NCBI GenBank assembly: GCA_018449715.1
Contig: JAAVVA010000001.1
Coordinates: 124,001-188,000 of the forward strand
Direction of reading: 5' to 3'
Source of the DNA: Acidobacteriaceae bacterium dw_441
GTDB taxonomy: Bacteria > Acidobacteriota > Terriglobia > Terriglobales > Acidobacteriaceae
Length of the DNA: 64,000 nucleotides
In this document: positions 17,724-26,306 of the stretch, in pieces
Numbering within the stretch: the stretch's first letter is position 1
How the letters are laid out: every line of letters begins with the position of its first letter
Made by a program: the position numbers and the translations under genes
The notes under the pieces: generated by a model
What the model was told of the DNA's origin: nothing
Databases searched by the model: none
The model's input: only the letters and a program-made list of their open reading frames with translations

Positions 17724-17760
17724 GAAAAGGCCCCGTTTCCAAGAACGGGGCCTTTTCTTG
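17724..17760 (+). terminator. Rho-independent terminator after the TonB receptor
   Basis: 14-bp stem (17724-17737 with 17744-17757), 6-nt loop, T-rich 3' arm, 17 nt after the stop. Confidence 0.92.
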
Positions 17761-17905
17761 TGGAAAGTCGTTCGTGCCAGTTCTGCTCTTCTGCCCCTAT
17801 GATAGTGAGACTAAATGGCGAGCCAGGCACGCCGGTTCGCCGCATTGCCGTATAACGGTTTATTTTGCGGTCCCTCCGGGGAATCGCTTTGAGGAGAAGT
17901 AAGAG

Positions 17906-19366
17906 ATGGCTGACGGAACTTGCGATATCGGATTGATTGGTCTGGCGGTGATGGGCCAGAACCTTGTGCTGAACATGAACGATCATGGGTACAAGGTGGC
18001 TGTGTTCAACCGCACGACCTCCAAGGTGGACGAATTCATCAACAACGAAGCAAAGGGAACCCAGGTCGTTGGGGCTCACTCCGCGGAGGAACTTTGCAAG
18101 CTGCTGAAGCGTCCCCGCCGCGTCATGCTGATGGTGAAGGCCGGCGATGTCGTCGATCAGACCATTGACCATGTGCTGCCCTACCTCGAAAAGGGAGACA
18201 TCATCATCGACGGCGGCAACTCGTTGTTCACCGATTCGAACCGCCGCCGCAAGGAGCTTGCGGAGAAGGGAATCCTCTTCATCGGAACCGGCGTTTCGGG
18301 CGGTGAGGAAGGAGCCCGTTTCGGCCCGTCGATCATGCCCGGTGGCGATCCCGCCGCGTGGCCGCACGTGAAGGAGATCTTCCAGGCGATCTCAGCCAAG
18401 GTCGAGGACGGCTCGCCCTGCTGCGACTGGGTCGGTCCCGACGGCGCGGGCCACTACGTCAAGATGGTCCACAACGGCATCGAGTACGGCGACATCCAGC
18501 TGATCTGCGAGGCCTACCAGCTTCTGCAGGACTCGCTCGGACTGACGCCCGATGAACTGGCCGATATCTTCACCGAGTGGAACAAGGGTGAGCTGGATAG
18601 CTACCTCATCGAGATCACGGCGAAGATCTTCGCCAAGAAGGACGAGGACGGCCAGCCTCTGATCGGAAAGATTCTCGACACGGCAGGACAGAAGGGAACC
18701 GGCAAGTGGACGGCAATCTCGGCGCTTGACCTTGGCCAGCCCGTCACGCTGATCGGCGAGAGCGTCTTCGCGCGCTGCCTCTCGGCTCTGAAGGACGAGC
18801 GTGTGGCCGCGTCGAAGATTCTTGAAGGACCGAAGAAGGCCCTCACCGTTGCGGAGAAGGCGGAGTTCATCGAGGACGTTCGCCGCGCTCTGTACTGCTC
18901 GAAGATGGTCAGCTACGCGCAGGGCTACATGCTGCTTCGCGCCATCGAGAAGGAGCAGAACTGGGAGCTGAACATGGGCGGCATCGCGCTGATGTGGCGC
19001 GGCGGCTGCATCATCCGCAGCGCCTTCCTCGGCAACATCAAGGCTGCCTTCGACAAGAACCCGAAGCTGCAGAATCTGCTGCTCGACGAGTTCTTCTCGA
19101 GCGCGCTGAACAAGTACGGAGCATCGTGGCGCAAGGCGATCATCCACGCCATCGAGATCGGCGTTCCCACACCTGCCTTCTCGACCGCGCTGTCGTTCTA
19201 CGATGGCTATCGCACCGAGCGTCTTCCGGCGAACCTGTTGCAGGCGCAGCGCGACTTCTTCGGAGCGCACACCTACGAGCGCACCGACAAGCCGCGTGGA
19301 GAGTTCTTCCACACCAACTGGACCGGCACGGGCGGACGCGTCTCCTCTACCACCTACAACGCCTGA
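17906..19366 (+). CDS. gnd: 6-phosphogluconate dehydrogenase (decarboxylating)
   Basis: 486 residues, the full length of long-type Gnd. It oxidises 6-phosphogluconate to ribulose 5-phosphate, CO2 and usually NADPH in the pentose phosphate pathway. Visible motifs are the dinucleotide fold GLIGLAVMGQNL (residues 9-20) with NRTT after strand 2 (NADP-type), IDGGNS (101-106), GVSGGEEGARFGPSIMPGG (substrate loop), and GHYVKMVHNGIEYGD with catalytic Lys186 and Glu193. GAGGAGAAGTAAGAG precedes the ATG. It is a single-gene unit with its own terminator. Confidence 0.97.
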   Translation: MADGTCDIGLIGLAVMGQNLVLNMNDHGYKVAVFNRTTSKVDEFINNEAKGTQVVGAHSAEELCKLLKRPRRVMLMVKAGDVVDQTIDHVLPYLEKGDIIIDGGNSLFTDSNRRRKELAEKGILFIGTGVSGGEEGARFGPSIMPGGDPAAWPHVKEIFQAISAKVEDGSPCCDWVGPDGAGHYVKMVHNGIEYGDIQLICEAYQLLQDSLGLTPDELADIFTEWNKGELDSYLIEITAKIFAKKDEDGQPLIGKILDTAGQKGTGKWTAISALDLGQPVTLIGESVFARCLSALKDERVAASKILEGPKKALTVAEKAEFIEDVRRALYCSKMVSYAQGYMLLRAIEKEQNWELNMGGIALMWRGGCIIRSAFLGNIKAAFDKNPKLQNLLLDEFFSSALNKYGASWRKAIIHAIEIGVPTPAFSTALSFYDGYRTERLPANLLQAQRDFFGAHTYERTDKPRGEFFHTNWTGTGGRVSSTTYNA

Positions 19367-19383
19367 TCGAAAGAACGGGCAGC

Positions 19384-19420
19384 AAAAAGGGCGAGCCGAA
19401 GGGCTTGCCCTTTTTCTTTT
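19384..19420 (+). terminator. Rho-independent terminator after gnd
   Basis: 14-bp stem with one G-U pair (19384-19397 with 19402-19415), GAAG loop, then CTTTT. Confidence 0.92.
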
Positions 19421-19450
19421 AGAGGAGTGAATGTTTTGGCCGCTGCGACG

Positions 19451-19730
19451 TTATTGCAGACGCTGCCACGCGTTGTAGGTGAAGATGCCTACGATCCCAG
19501 CAGTCATCGCGGCTGTGGCAAAGCCAAGCACGCGGATGAAGGGTGAAATCTGGTTGACCTTGCGAAGAATCTCGTCCTGTTCGTGATGTTCGTTGCTCTC
19601 CTGGACGTTATCGCTCAGAAAGAGCTGGTCTTCTTCGTAGCGGGTAATCTGACTCCGATAGGCAAGTAGCGCCAGAAAACAGGCTGCCACCACTCCCCAG
19701 ATAATAAACATGACGGGTATCGTACTCATG
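19451..19730 (-). CDS. Small two-helix membrane protein, unknown function
   Basis: 92 residues from MSTIPVMFIIWG, chosen because GGAGG lies about 9 nt before this ATG; the upstream ATG at 19753 would add MQRRRLPV in front and lacks a site. Two hydrophobic segments (about residues 4-24 and 65-85) enclose a charged middle with coiled-coil character (EEDQLFLSDNVQESNEHHEQDEILRKV). The predicted shape is a hairpin with the charged loop on one side of the inner membrane. I do not recognise the family. It is convergent with gnd. Confidence 0.65.
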
Positions 19731-19993
19731 ACGGGTAACCTCCTCCTCTGCATTCAGCAAAGTTGGGCAGTCCGGGCGGACAGGCGGGCCGGCAGCAGGC
19801 TCGGATGACGCAGGGGCCGTCCGACGGCATAATACGCCTCTGCATCAGAGATCAACCAGTATTTCTTTAGGAGAGGAGTGCCGGAGGTGCTTCCTGCAAC
19901 GGGAATTCCTGCAACAAGGGAGTCCTTCCATCGGCGATGGAGGGATTTCGTTTCTAAGCTATTGATAAAAAGTAGCTTGATGCGAAGAAGCCG

Positions 19994-20167
19994 TTACTGG
20001 CGGGTCATGATGTAGATGCCGAACCCGATGAAGGCCAGAAAGATAAGGACGACGAAGCCGATGAGACCGGCGATCACCTGCGCGGCGCGGTTCTCCCCGT
20101 CTCCCTTCGGTTTCGTGATTCCAAAGGAGTCGATAAAGATATTGGCGAGATAAAGGAGTGGCTTCAT
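19994..20167 (-). CDS. 57-residue membrane protein
   Basis: The frame reads MKPLLYLANIFIDSFGIT..., then a charged KPKGDGENRAA turn and a strongly hydrophobic helix (VIAGLIGFVVLIFLAFIGFG) ending IYIMTRQ. This clean helix-loop-helix layout with normal codon use suggests a real gene even though it is below common length cut-offs. No clear ribosome binding site precedes the ATG. Unknown function; it lies between the two-helix protein and erpA, all on its own strand side. Confidence 0.55.
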   Translation of the reverse strand: MKPLLYLANIFIDSFGITKPKGDGENRAAQVIAGLIGFVVLIFLAFIGFGIYIMTRQ

Positions 20168-20346
20168 TGGATTTAGAGGGTAAAGTGTCTATGCGAGATA
20201 GTAGCAGCTTTGCCGTCGAAGAACTGCATCCCCACGGTTGTACGGGCATCTAACTGATAGTAGATGCTCCGCGAGGCGCAAGGTGCTTGCCGAGGCGATT
20301 GATGGAGCATACACTTTAAAAAGTCTGTTAAAGACAAGGAGATTCG

Positions 20347-20733
20347 ATGTCCACTGCCACCGTCACCCCCACTGCTGAAGTCGTTACCGGTACCCCCGTT
20401 TCTACGCAGCCTGTGACCCTTACCCCGAACGCGGTTGCGAAGGTGAGAGAGATCATGGCGTCCCAGGATCCGGCTCCCGCCGGTCTCCGCATTGGTGTCG
20501 TTGGCGGCGGTTGTTCCGGCTTCCAGTACTCGATGTCGTTCGAGAACCAGGCTGGAATGATGGACAAGGTCTACAGGTTCGAAGACCTGAAGGTCTTCGT
20601 GGACGCGACCTCAGCGATGTACCTTGTCAACTGCACGGTCGATTACGTCGAGACCCTCGAGGCTGCTGGCTTCAAGTTCGAGAACGCCGCCGTCAAGTCG
20701 ACCTGCGGCTGCGGTTCCAGCTTCAGCGTCTAA
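20347..20733 (+). CDS. erpA: A-type iron-sulfur carrier, ErpA/HesB family
   Basis: 128 residues. The HesB/IscA fold begins after a 20-residue Thr/Pro-rich tail. The three cluster-binding cysteines are Cys56 (GGGCSGFQY), Cys120 and Cys122 (STCGCGSSFSV), the exact family spacing. Such proteins pass [4Fe-4S] or [2Fe-2S] clusters to target enzymes in the cytosol. The extra Thr-rich N-terminus is longer than in ErpA of enterobacteria. AAGGAG lies just upstream of the ATG. No other Fe-S assembly gene is nearby and a terminator follows at once. IscA or SufA identity is possible. Confidence 0.9.
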   Translation: MSTATVTPTAEVVTGTPVSTQPVTLTPNAVAKVREIMASQDPAPAGLRIGVVGGGCSGFQYSMSFENQAGMMDKVYRFEDLKVFVDATSAMYLVNCTVDYVETLEAAGFKFENAAVKSTCGCGSSFSV

Positions 20734-20758
20734 GCCAACAATTTTGGTACTGGCAAAT

Positions 20759-20790
20759 AAAGCCCCGGAGCGCTCCGGGGCTTTTTGCTG
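20759..20790 (+). terminator. Rho-independent terminator after erpA
   Basis: Self-complementary 13-bp arms (20759-20771 and 20772-20784) followed by TTTG, 25 nt after the stop. Confidence 0.92.
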
Positions 20791-20849
20791 CATCGAACGC
20801 CGTTTGCTCCGTCTAAGATTGATGAGGATGAAGAGGGACGTCGCTTCGT

Positions 20850-22052
20850 ATGAATGAGTTTGTGGTTCGGCTGGCAGATGAGCGTGGGCGCGTGATGGAG
20901 CAGACCCACATGGCTGCTACCGCCGAGGAGCTGCGCGCCCGCTTCACGCAGGCCGGGTATTACGTCTATTCGGTCAAGACGCGGGGATCGCTCGGGGGCA
21001 GCCGTAAGAAGGTCAACCTCGAAACCTTTCTCATCTTCAACCAACAGTTTCTGACGCTGATCCGCGCTGGTCTTCCGATCCTCGGCTCGCTGGATCTGCT
21101 GGCGCGCCGGCAGAAAAATCCTCAGCTTCGCGCACAGCTTGAAGATGTAGCGGCCCGCGTGAAGACGGGCGAATCCATCTCGCAGGCCTTCGAGGCGCAG
21201 GGAGGATTCCCGCTGGTTTACACGACCACTCTTCTGGCCGGTGAGCGGTCCGGCAACCTCGAAGAGGTCCTGCAGCGATACCTAGACTTCCAACGCGTCT
21301 CGCTGACCTTCAGCAAGAAGCTCAAGGCCAGCCTCATCTATCCGGCGCTGCTGATCTGCATGGTCATAGGCCTGTTCATCTTTCTGATTACCTTCGTCGT
21401 GCCGCGCTTTTCGCAGCTCTACGAGCAGATCGGCACGACGCTGCCCGCGATGACCGTCTTCCTGATGGACCTCGGTCGCAACGCGCAGCACTACGGCATC
21501 TACTTCGCCGTGGTGATGGCCGGGCTGATCTTCCTCTTCTCTCGTTGGATGAAGACAAGCTCCGGTGCAATGGCGATCGACCGTGTCCGCATCAGCACGC
21601 CGATCTTCGGCGAGGTGTGGCTGAAGTATCAGGTCGGCCTGTTTGCCCGCACGCTGGCGACCCTGTTGAGCGGAGGTCTTCCGCTGGTGCCGTCGCTTGA
21701 GACTGCCGCCCGCTCCATCGATTCGCCCCGCGTGGCCAGCGCGATTCTCCACTCGGTCGAAACAGTGCGCGAGGGCAAGGGGCTCTCGCACAGCCTTGAG
21801 CAGACGAAGGCCTTCCCCGAGCTTGCCATCGAGATGATCGAGGTGGGCGAGTCCACCGGCGCTCTGCCGCAGATGTTGAACTCGGTCGCCGAGTTCTTCG
21901 AAGAGGATGTGCAGACCAACCTGACCGCCGCGATGAGCTTGATCGAGCCGATGATCCTCGTGGTCATGGGCGTCGTCGTAGTGACGATCCTGATCGCGCT
22001 CTACCTTCCGATCTTCAGCCTTGGAGTCAGCGGAATGGGAGGCGGGCAGTAG
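20850..22052 (+). CDS. PilC/GspF-family inner-membrane platform protein
   Basis: 400 residues with two T2SSF domains (about 65-190 and 265-390) and three membrane helices (about 165-190, 215-235, 365-390). Family signatures are FNQQFLTLIRAGLPILGSLDLLA, the repeated GERSGNLEEVL / VGESTGALPQML pairs, and GLPLVPSLETAA. It forms the inner-membrane base that couples the ATPase to pilin extrusion in type IV pili or type II secretion. The N-terminal 55 residues hold a small extra domain. It starts the assembly cluster but is separated from the ATPase gene by a minus-strand gene. Confidence 0.9.
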   Translation: MNEFVVRLADERGRVMEQTHMAATAEELRARFTQAGYYVYSVKTRGSLGGSRKKVNLETFLIFNQQFLTLIRAGLPILGSLDLLARRQKNPQLRAQLEDVAARVKTGESISQAFEAQGGFPLVYTTTLLAGERSGNLEEVLQRYLDFQRVSLTFSKKLKASLIYPALLICMVIGLFIFLITFVVPRFSQLYEQIGTTLPAMTVFLMDLGRNAQHYGIYFAVVMAGLIFLFSRWMKTSSGAMAIDRVRISTPIFGEVWLKYQVGLFARTLATLLSGGLPLVPSLETAARSIDSPRVASAILHSVETVREGKGLSHSLEQTKAFPELAIEMIEVGESTGALPQMLNSVAEFFEEDVQTNLTAAMSLIEPMILVVMGVVVVTILIALYLPIFSLGVSGMGGGQ

Positions 22053-22066
22053 CCGCGCCCGCCTCC
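22038..22066. terminator. Bidirectional hairpin between convergent genes
   Basis: 10-bp G/C stem (22038-22047 with 22057-22066) and a 9-nt loop that contains the stop codon of the GspF-like gene. No T-run, so it is a likely but weak terminator for both flanking genes. Confidence 0.5.
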
Positions 22067-22074
22067 ATTTGCGT

Positions 22075-22635
22075 TTACGAAGCCTTCAGCGCACGCTTTG
22101 CGGCGAGAGAGAGCATCAGGCGCGAGATGCCGCTGAACAGCATACTGATGCCGACCAGCGTGCCGATGGCCCAAAGGCTGCTCGCAGGCCAGTGCATCCA
22201 GATCATCCCCGCCAGCAGCAGCGTGACGAGGCCGTCGAACAGCAGCCATCCCGCGCCGCTGCGCGAGCGTATCTGGAAGAAGGCGATAATCTCGAGAATG
22301 CCTTCAACGAACAGGTAGATCGCCAGCAGCAGCGTTAGCGATGCGAGCCCCGCAAGCGGATGGGCGATGATGTAGAACCCCGTCAGCATGTAGGCTAGCC
22401 CCACCAGCGTCTCCCAGACGCCATGACCGATTGAGTTTCCCTTCCATGCGAAGACCAGGTGAGCGATGCCGCTGACGATCAGCGCCCAGCCGATGAAGAT
22501 GGCGACGCCGATTCCTCCCAGTACCGGAAGGGACAAGGTAAAAAATCCTGCGAGGATGATCAGGACGCTGAGGGCGATAGCCCAGTTGAGAGAACGGTTG
22601 GCAAAGTTTGCGAGCGGAGATGCTGTACTGCTCAT
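22075..22635 (-). CDS. HdeD-family (DUF308) membrane protein
   Basis: 186 residues with six predicted membrane helices in the HdeD pattern: LSVLIILAGFFTLSLPV, GVAIFIGWALIVSGIAHLVFAW, VGLAYMLTGFYIIAHPLAG, LASLTLLLAIYLFVEGILEI, GWLLFDGLVTLLLAGMIW and GTLVGISMLFSGISRL. HdeD is linked to acid resistance in enterobacteria, but the wider family is of unknown function. It sits on the opposite strand inside the pilus/secretion cluster, so a functional link is doubtful. GGAGGACTTCGC precedes the ATG. Confidence 0.88.
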   Translation of the reverse strand: MSSTASPLANFANRSLNWAIALSVLIILAGFFTLSLPVLGGIGVAIFIGWALIVSGIAHLVFAWKGNSIGHGVWETLVGLAYMLTGFYIIAHPLAGLASLTLLLAIYLFVEGILEIIAFFQIRSRSGAGWLLFDGLVTLLLAGMIWMHWPASSLWAIGTLVGISMLFSGISRLMLSLAAKRALKAS

Positions 22636-22924
22636 GCGAAGTCCTCCAGAGATCGGTTTCCGGGCAGATTCTTCAAGGGGAGAGCAAGAAGCAATCGTGA
22701 ACGAACGAGTTGACTGTCCGCAAGGTCCTGTTTCGGGAATATCACGAAACAGGCGATGATCTATGTATTTTGTTGCAAAAAAGTGGCTTAGGGTTGTCGC
22801 GCCTTCCTCTTTGCTCCGCTTCGCGCATAGCGGCCATCATTCAGTTATGTTCTTGCAAATAAAGCGGATTATCATGGTTCAGGCGACCCGGTAACGGTTC
22901 CGGGCTCCGGGAGTCTTATACGGT
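22636..22924. promoter_or_regulatory. Divergent intergenic region with an inverted repeat
   Basis: The region separates the HdeD-family gene from the ATPase gene and must hold both promoters. CCTGTTTCG (22727-22735) and CGAAACAGG (22745-22753) form a perfect 9-bp dyad with a 9-nt spacer, a possible operator. No RNA gene or small ORF stands out. Confidence 0.4.
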
Positions 22925-24559
22925 ATGGCAAATATTCCGCTGGCGATCCCGATCAGCGAATCGGGAATGGACGAGCTTGAGCGCGCACAGATGCTGGCGC
23001 GGCGGTATCATGCCGAGTTTGTCGATCTGAAGAACTTCAAGATTCAGCACGAGTTGTTCAAGCGCGTTCCGGTGGACATGATGTTCCGCTACAACTTCGT
23101 GCCGCTGGAGCAGCTCGGCTCGCACCTTGCGATTGCCGTCGCCGACCCGTCGAAGCTGATGATGCTCGACGAGATCTCCGGCCTGCTGGGGCTGCGGCTG
23201 ATCACGCGGGTGGCCACGCTCTCGCAGATCAATGAGCTTCTGAAGAAGACCGAGCAGTCGCAGCGCGTGCTCGACGAGGCCAGCGAAGGGCTCGCCTTCG
23301 ACGTGCTGTTGAACGAAGAGAACCCCGACGAGAACATCTCCATCGAGCGGCTGACCAGCGAGGACGACATCTCGCCGATCATCCGCCTGGTCGATACGAC
23401 CATCTTCACCGCGCTTGAACGCCGCGCCTCCGATATTCACCTTGAGACCTTCGACGACTCGCTGCTGGTGAAGTACCGCATCGACGGCGTGCTGCAACAG
23501 GCGATGGCTCCCATCGCGCGCGAACATCATCAGACCATCCTTTCGCGCATCAAGGTCATGAGTGAGCTGGACATCGCCGAGCGCCGCGTCCCGCAGGACG
23601 GCCGTTTCCGCGTGCGCTACAAGGGCCGCCTGATCGACTTCCGTGTCTCCATCATGCCGACGGTGCATGGCGAAAACGCCGTACTGCGCGTGCTCGATAA
23701 AGAGTCGATGAGCGAGAAGTTCAAGAAGCTCTCGCTCGACGTGGTGGGCTTCGCCGAGCGAGACCTCGAACGCTTCCGCCGCTATATTAAGGAGCCGTAC
23801 GGCATGGTGCTCGTCACCGGCCCCACCGGCTCCGGCAAGACGACGACCCTCTACGCCGCGCTCAACGAAATCAAGAGCGAAGAAGACAAGATCATCACCA
23901 TCGAAGACCCGGTCGAGTACCAGATTCGCGGCATCACGCAGATTCCCGTGAACGAGAAGAAGGGCCTCACCTTCGCGCGCGGCCTTCGCTCGATCCTTCG
24001 TCATGACCCCGACAAGATCCTCGTCGGTGAGATCCGCGACGCCGAGACCGCGCAGATCGCCATCAACTCCGCGCTCACCGGCCACCTTGTTTTCACGACG
24101 GTTCACGCGAACAACGTGGTTGATGTGCTGGGCCGCTTCCTGAACATGGGCGTCGAGCCGTACAACTTCGTCTCCGCGCTGAACTGCATCCTCGCGCAGC
24201 GGCTCGTCCGCCAGGTGTGCGACTTCTGCGTGCGCGACGTGCAGTACAACGATGCCGAGCTGATCGCCAGCGGTCTCGACCCCGAGGAGTGGCGAGGCTT
24301 CCCCTTCCGCGAGGGCGCGGGTTGCATCGAGTGCGGCGGAACCGGCTATCGCGGACGCTCCGCGATTCACGAGCTTCTGGAACTGGACGACGAGATCCGC
24401 GAGATGTTGCTGGCGAAGAAGCCCGGAAGCGAAATCCGCAAGAAGGCGCGTGAGAAGGGGATGGCGTTCCTGCGCGACTCGGCGCTTGAGCGTGTGCGGG
24501 CCGGAATCACCACGCTCAAAGAGATCAACAAGGTCACCTTTATCGAGTCGGGACGTTAG
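22925..24559 (+). CDS. GspE/PilB-type assembly ATPase
   Basis: 544 residues. N-terminal MshE/GspE-N domain (about 10-130), then the secretion ATPase core: Walker A GPTGSGKTT at 299-307, Asp box TIEDPVEYQ, Walker B ILVGEIRDAET, and His box TGHLVFTTVHAN. A zinc-binding C-terminal insert has CxxC at 432/435 and 467/470. It powers pilin assembly at the cytoplasmic face of the inner membrane. The following genes are pilM-, pilN-, pilO- and pilP-like, which favours a type IV pilus or a type II-like machine derived from one. PilT, the retraction ATPase, is not in the window. Confidence 0.95.
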   Translation: MANIPLAIPISESGMDELERAQMLARRYHAEFVDLKNFKIQHELFKRVPVDMMFRYNFVPLEQLGSHLAIAVADPSKLMMLDEISGLLGLRLITRVATLSQINELLKKTEQSQRVLDEASEGLAFDVLLNEENPDENISIERLTSEDDISPIIRLVDTTIFTALERRASDIHLETFDDSLLVKYRIDGVLQQAMAPIAREHHQTILSRIKVMSELDIAERRVPQDGRFRVRYKGRLIDFRVSIMPTVHGENAVLRVLDKESMSEKFKKLSLDVVGFAERDLERFRRYIKEPYGMVLVTGPTGSGKTTTLYAALNEIKSEEDKIITIEDPVEYQIRGITQIPVNEKKGLTFARGLRSILRHDPDKILVGEIRDAETAQIAINSALTGHLVFTTVHANNVVDVLGRFLNMGVEPYNFVSALNCILAQRLVRQVCDFCVRDVQYNDAELIASGLDPEEWRGFPFREGAGCIECGGTGYRGRSAIHELLELDDEIREMLLAKKPGSEIRKKAREKGMAFLRDSALERVRAGITTLKEINKVTFIESGR

Positions 24560-24600
24560 CCAGAGAAGAACTAGCCGAGAACAGGATAAGCTGAAACAGG

Positions 24601-25584
24601 ATGGAGATCTTCCCGAAAACTCTGGGTACGCGGCCTCGGCTTGCGGTGGAGCTGAAGGCCGAAGGAGTCGTTGCGGCCAGGGCCGACGACGCGGCTGCCC
24701 TTCTGACGGCGGCTGCGGAGAGCCCTCTGCCGGAGGGTGTGCTCTCCCTCGGGCTGCGCCCCGGAAACTTCTTGGACCGCGACCGCGTTGTCTTTGCTCT
24801 GCGCGCTGCCTTGGACGCGATTGCGGACCGTACGGGCGAGCGCAACCGCTCTGTCACCTTCGTTGTTCCCGACGCGACGATGCGCGTGCTGCTGCTGGAG
24901 TTTGACTCGCTCCCGGCCAAGCCCGTCGAAGCGCTGGCCGTGGTGCGGTTTCGTCTGAAGAAGCTTTTGCCCTTCGACAGCGAGCAAGCGGCTCTGAGTT
25001 ATCAGATTATGTCGAGCGAGAAGGACTCCGTGCGCGTGCTTGCGGTGGCGATGCCGCAGGAGGTGCTTGAGGAGTACGAGCAGGCCATCACGGACGCTGG
25101 CTATCAGCCCGGCGCGGTGCTCCCGAGCACGCTGGCCGCGCTGGCCGGGCTCGAAGAGCGTCCGGAGGCGGCGCTGGTCGTTAACGCTGGCGCCGGTGGA
25201 GTCACCACGGCGATTGTGCGCTCGGGCGTTTTGCTGCTGCATCGCAGCATCGAGTTCACGCAGGATACCGCGGCGATGGAAGAACAGGATCAAGTCTCGC
25301 AGGCGCTTGCGGCGGATGAGGCGGCGATGACCGGACGCGAGATCGCGCAGGCGGTCAGCGTGGCGACGGCCTACTTTGAAGACACGCTCTCGTCCTCTCC
25401 GGAGGAGATCCTCTCTGCGGGAACGCTGGGAGCGGAGTCGCTGCCCGTTCTTCTTCTCGAGAACGGACTGGATGTTCCCACGGTGCGCGAGATGGTCGGG
25501 CCGGAGGCTCTTGCGGCGGGCGCGGCGACAGCGCGTGTCTCGCGCAACTGGCTGGCCAGCGTCAGAGGAGCGTTAAGGAACTGA
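24601..25584 (+). CDS. PilM/GspL-like cytoplasmic scaffold protein
   Basis: 327 residues with an actin-like fold: VAVELKAEGVV-type first strand region, DATMRVLLLEFDSLPAKP, FRLKKLLPF, and a second lobe starting ALVVNAGAGGVTTAIVRSG, the phosphate-loop-like motif of PilM. It would sit under the inner membrane and join PilN to the ATPase. Similarity is structural more than exact, as usual for acidobacterial versions. The stop of this gene overlaps the ATG of the next (TGATG), showing translational coupling. Starts 41 nt after the ATPase gene. Confidence 0.8.
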   Translation: MEIFPKTLGTRPRLAVELKAEGVVAARADDAAALLTAAAESPLPEGVLSLGLRPGNFLDRDRVVFALRAALDAIADRTGERNRSVTFVVPDATMRVLLLEFDSLPAKPVEALAVVRFRLKKLLPFDSEQAALSYQIMSSEKDSVRVLAVAMPQEVLEEYEQAITDAGYQPGAVLPSTLAALAGLEERPEAALVVNAGAGGVTTAIVRSGVLLLHRSIEFTQDTAAMEEQDQVSQALAADEAAMTGREIAQAVSVATAYFEDTLSSSPEEILSAGTLGAESLPVLLLENGLDVPTVREMVGPEALAAGAATARVSRNWLASVRGALRN

Positions 25585-26306
25585 TGAAGATCACGGTCAA
25601 TCTGGCGACACGGCCCTTCGTCGAGCTGCGCCCTCTCTACGCGAAGCTGCGGATTGCCGCCATTGCGCTGGCGGTGCTGGCGCTTGTGCTGGGCGTGTCT
25701 CTGCGCTCGCTCAACGCAAAGGCGAACGAGGCAGCCTCGGAGATGAACGCGCTGAAGGCAAAGACGCAGGCCTTCCTGCAGGAGCGGCAGCAGAACGAGG
25801 CGCGGATGCGTCAACCGCAGAACCGCGCCGTGCTGGAACGCAGCCAGTTCCTCAACGACCTGTTTGCACGGAAGAGCTTCAGCTGGACAGCCGTGATGAT
25901 GGATCTTGAGCGCGTGCTTCCCGCAGGCGTGCAGGTGACCAGCATCGAGCCTTCGACGTCGAAGACCGGCGACGTCAACATCCGGCTTCGCGTCAGCGGC
26001 GACCGCGACCATGCGGTGGACCTGGTCCGGAACCTTGAAAAGTCGCAGCGATTCATCTCTCCACGGCTGGCGGACGAGGCCTCCCAGGTTCAGGAGGGAC
26101 ATACTCTCGCCGCATCGGCGCTCGCTCCTGGGACGGTCGAGTTCGATATCTACAGCGGCTACAACCCACTGCCGCAGCCCCCTGCGAAGAGCGCGAAGGC
26201 CTCCGAGGATGAAGAGAAGCCTGCCGCAAAGCCCGAGCAGAAGAAGCCTGTGAAGCGTTCCCGCGCAGCGAAACCTTCGGCGACAGCGAAAGGAGCCCGG
26301 CGATGA
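25584..26306 (+). CDS. PilN-like inner-membrane assembly protein
   Basis: 240 residues. The N-terminal MKITVNLATRPFVELRPL matches the short cytoplasmic PilM-binding peptide of PilN. One membrane helix (about residues 25-44) is followed by a periplasmic coiled coil and a ferredoxin-like domain (VMMDLERVLPAGVQVTSIEP). The last 45 residues are a Lys/Pro/Ala-rich tail (EEKPAAKPEQKKPVKRS), an unusual addition absent from standard PilN. It overlaps the start of the PilO-like gene (ATGATG). Confidence 0.85.
   Translation: MKITVNLATRPFVELRPLYAKLRIAAIALAVLALVLGVSLRSLNAKANEAASEMNALKAKTQAFLQERQQNEARMRQPQNRAVLERSQFLNDLFARKSFSWTAVMMDLERVLPAGVQVTSIEPSTSKTGDVNIRLRVSGDRDHAVDLVRNLEKSQRFISPRLADEASQVQEGHTLAASALAPGTVEFDIYSGYNPLPQPPAKSAKASEDEEKPAAKPEQKKPVKRSRAAKPSATAKGARR

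Noticed and set aside
16640..18367. 575-residue antisense frame across the receptor end and gnd
   Set aside because: It runs through two terminators and the start of gnd; it is a shadow of high-GC third positions.
24601..24960. Alternate frames within the PilM-like gene rich in Arg and Cys
   Set aside because: They lack starts with ribosome binding sites and match no family; the main frame fits the operon couplings.
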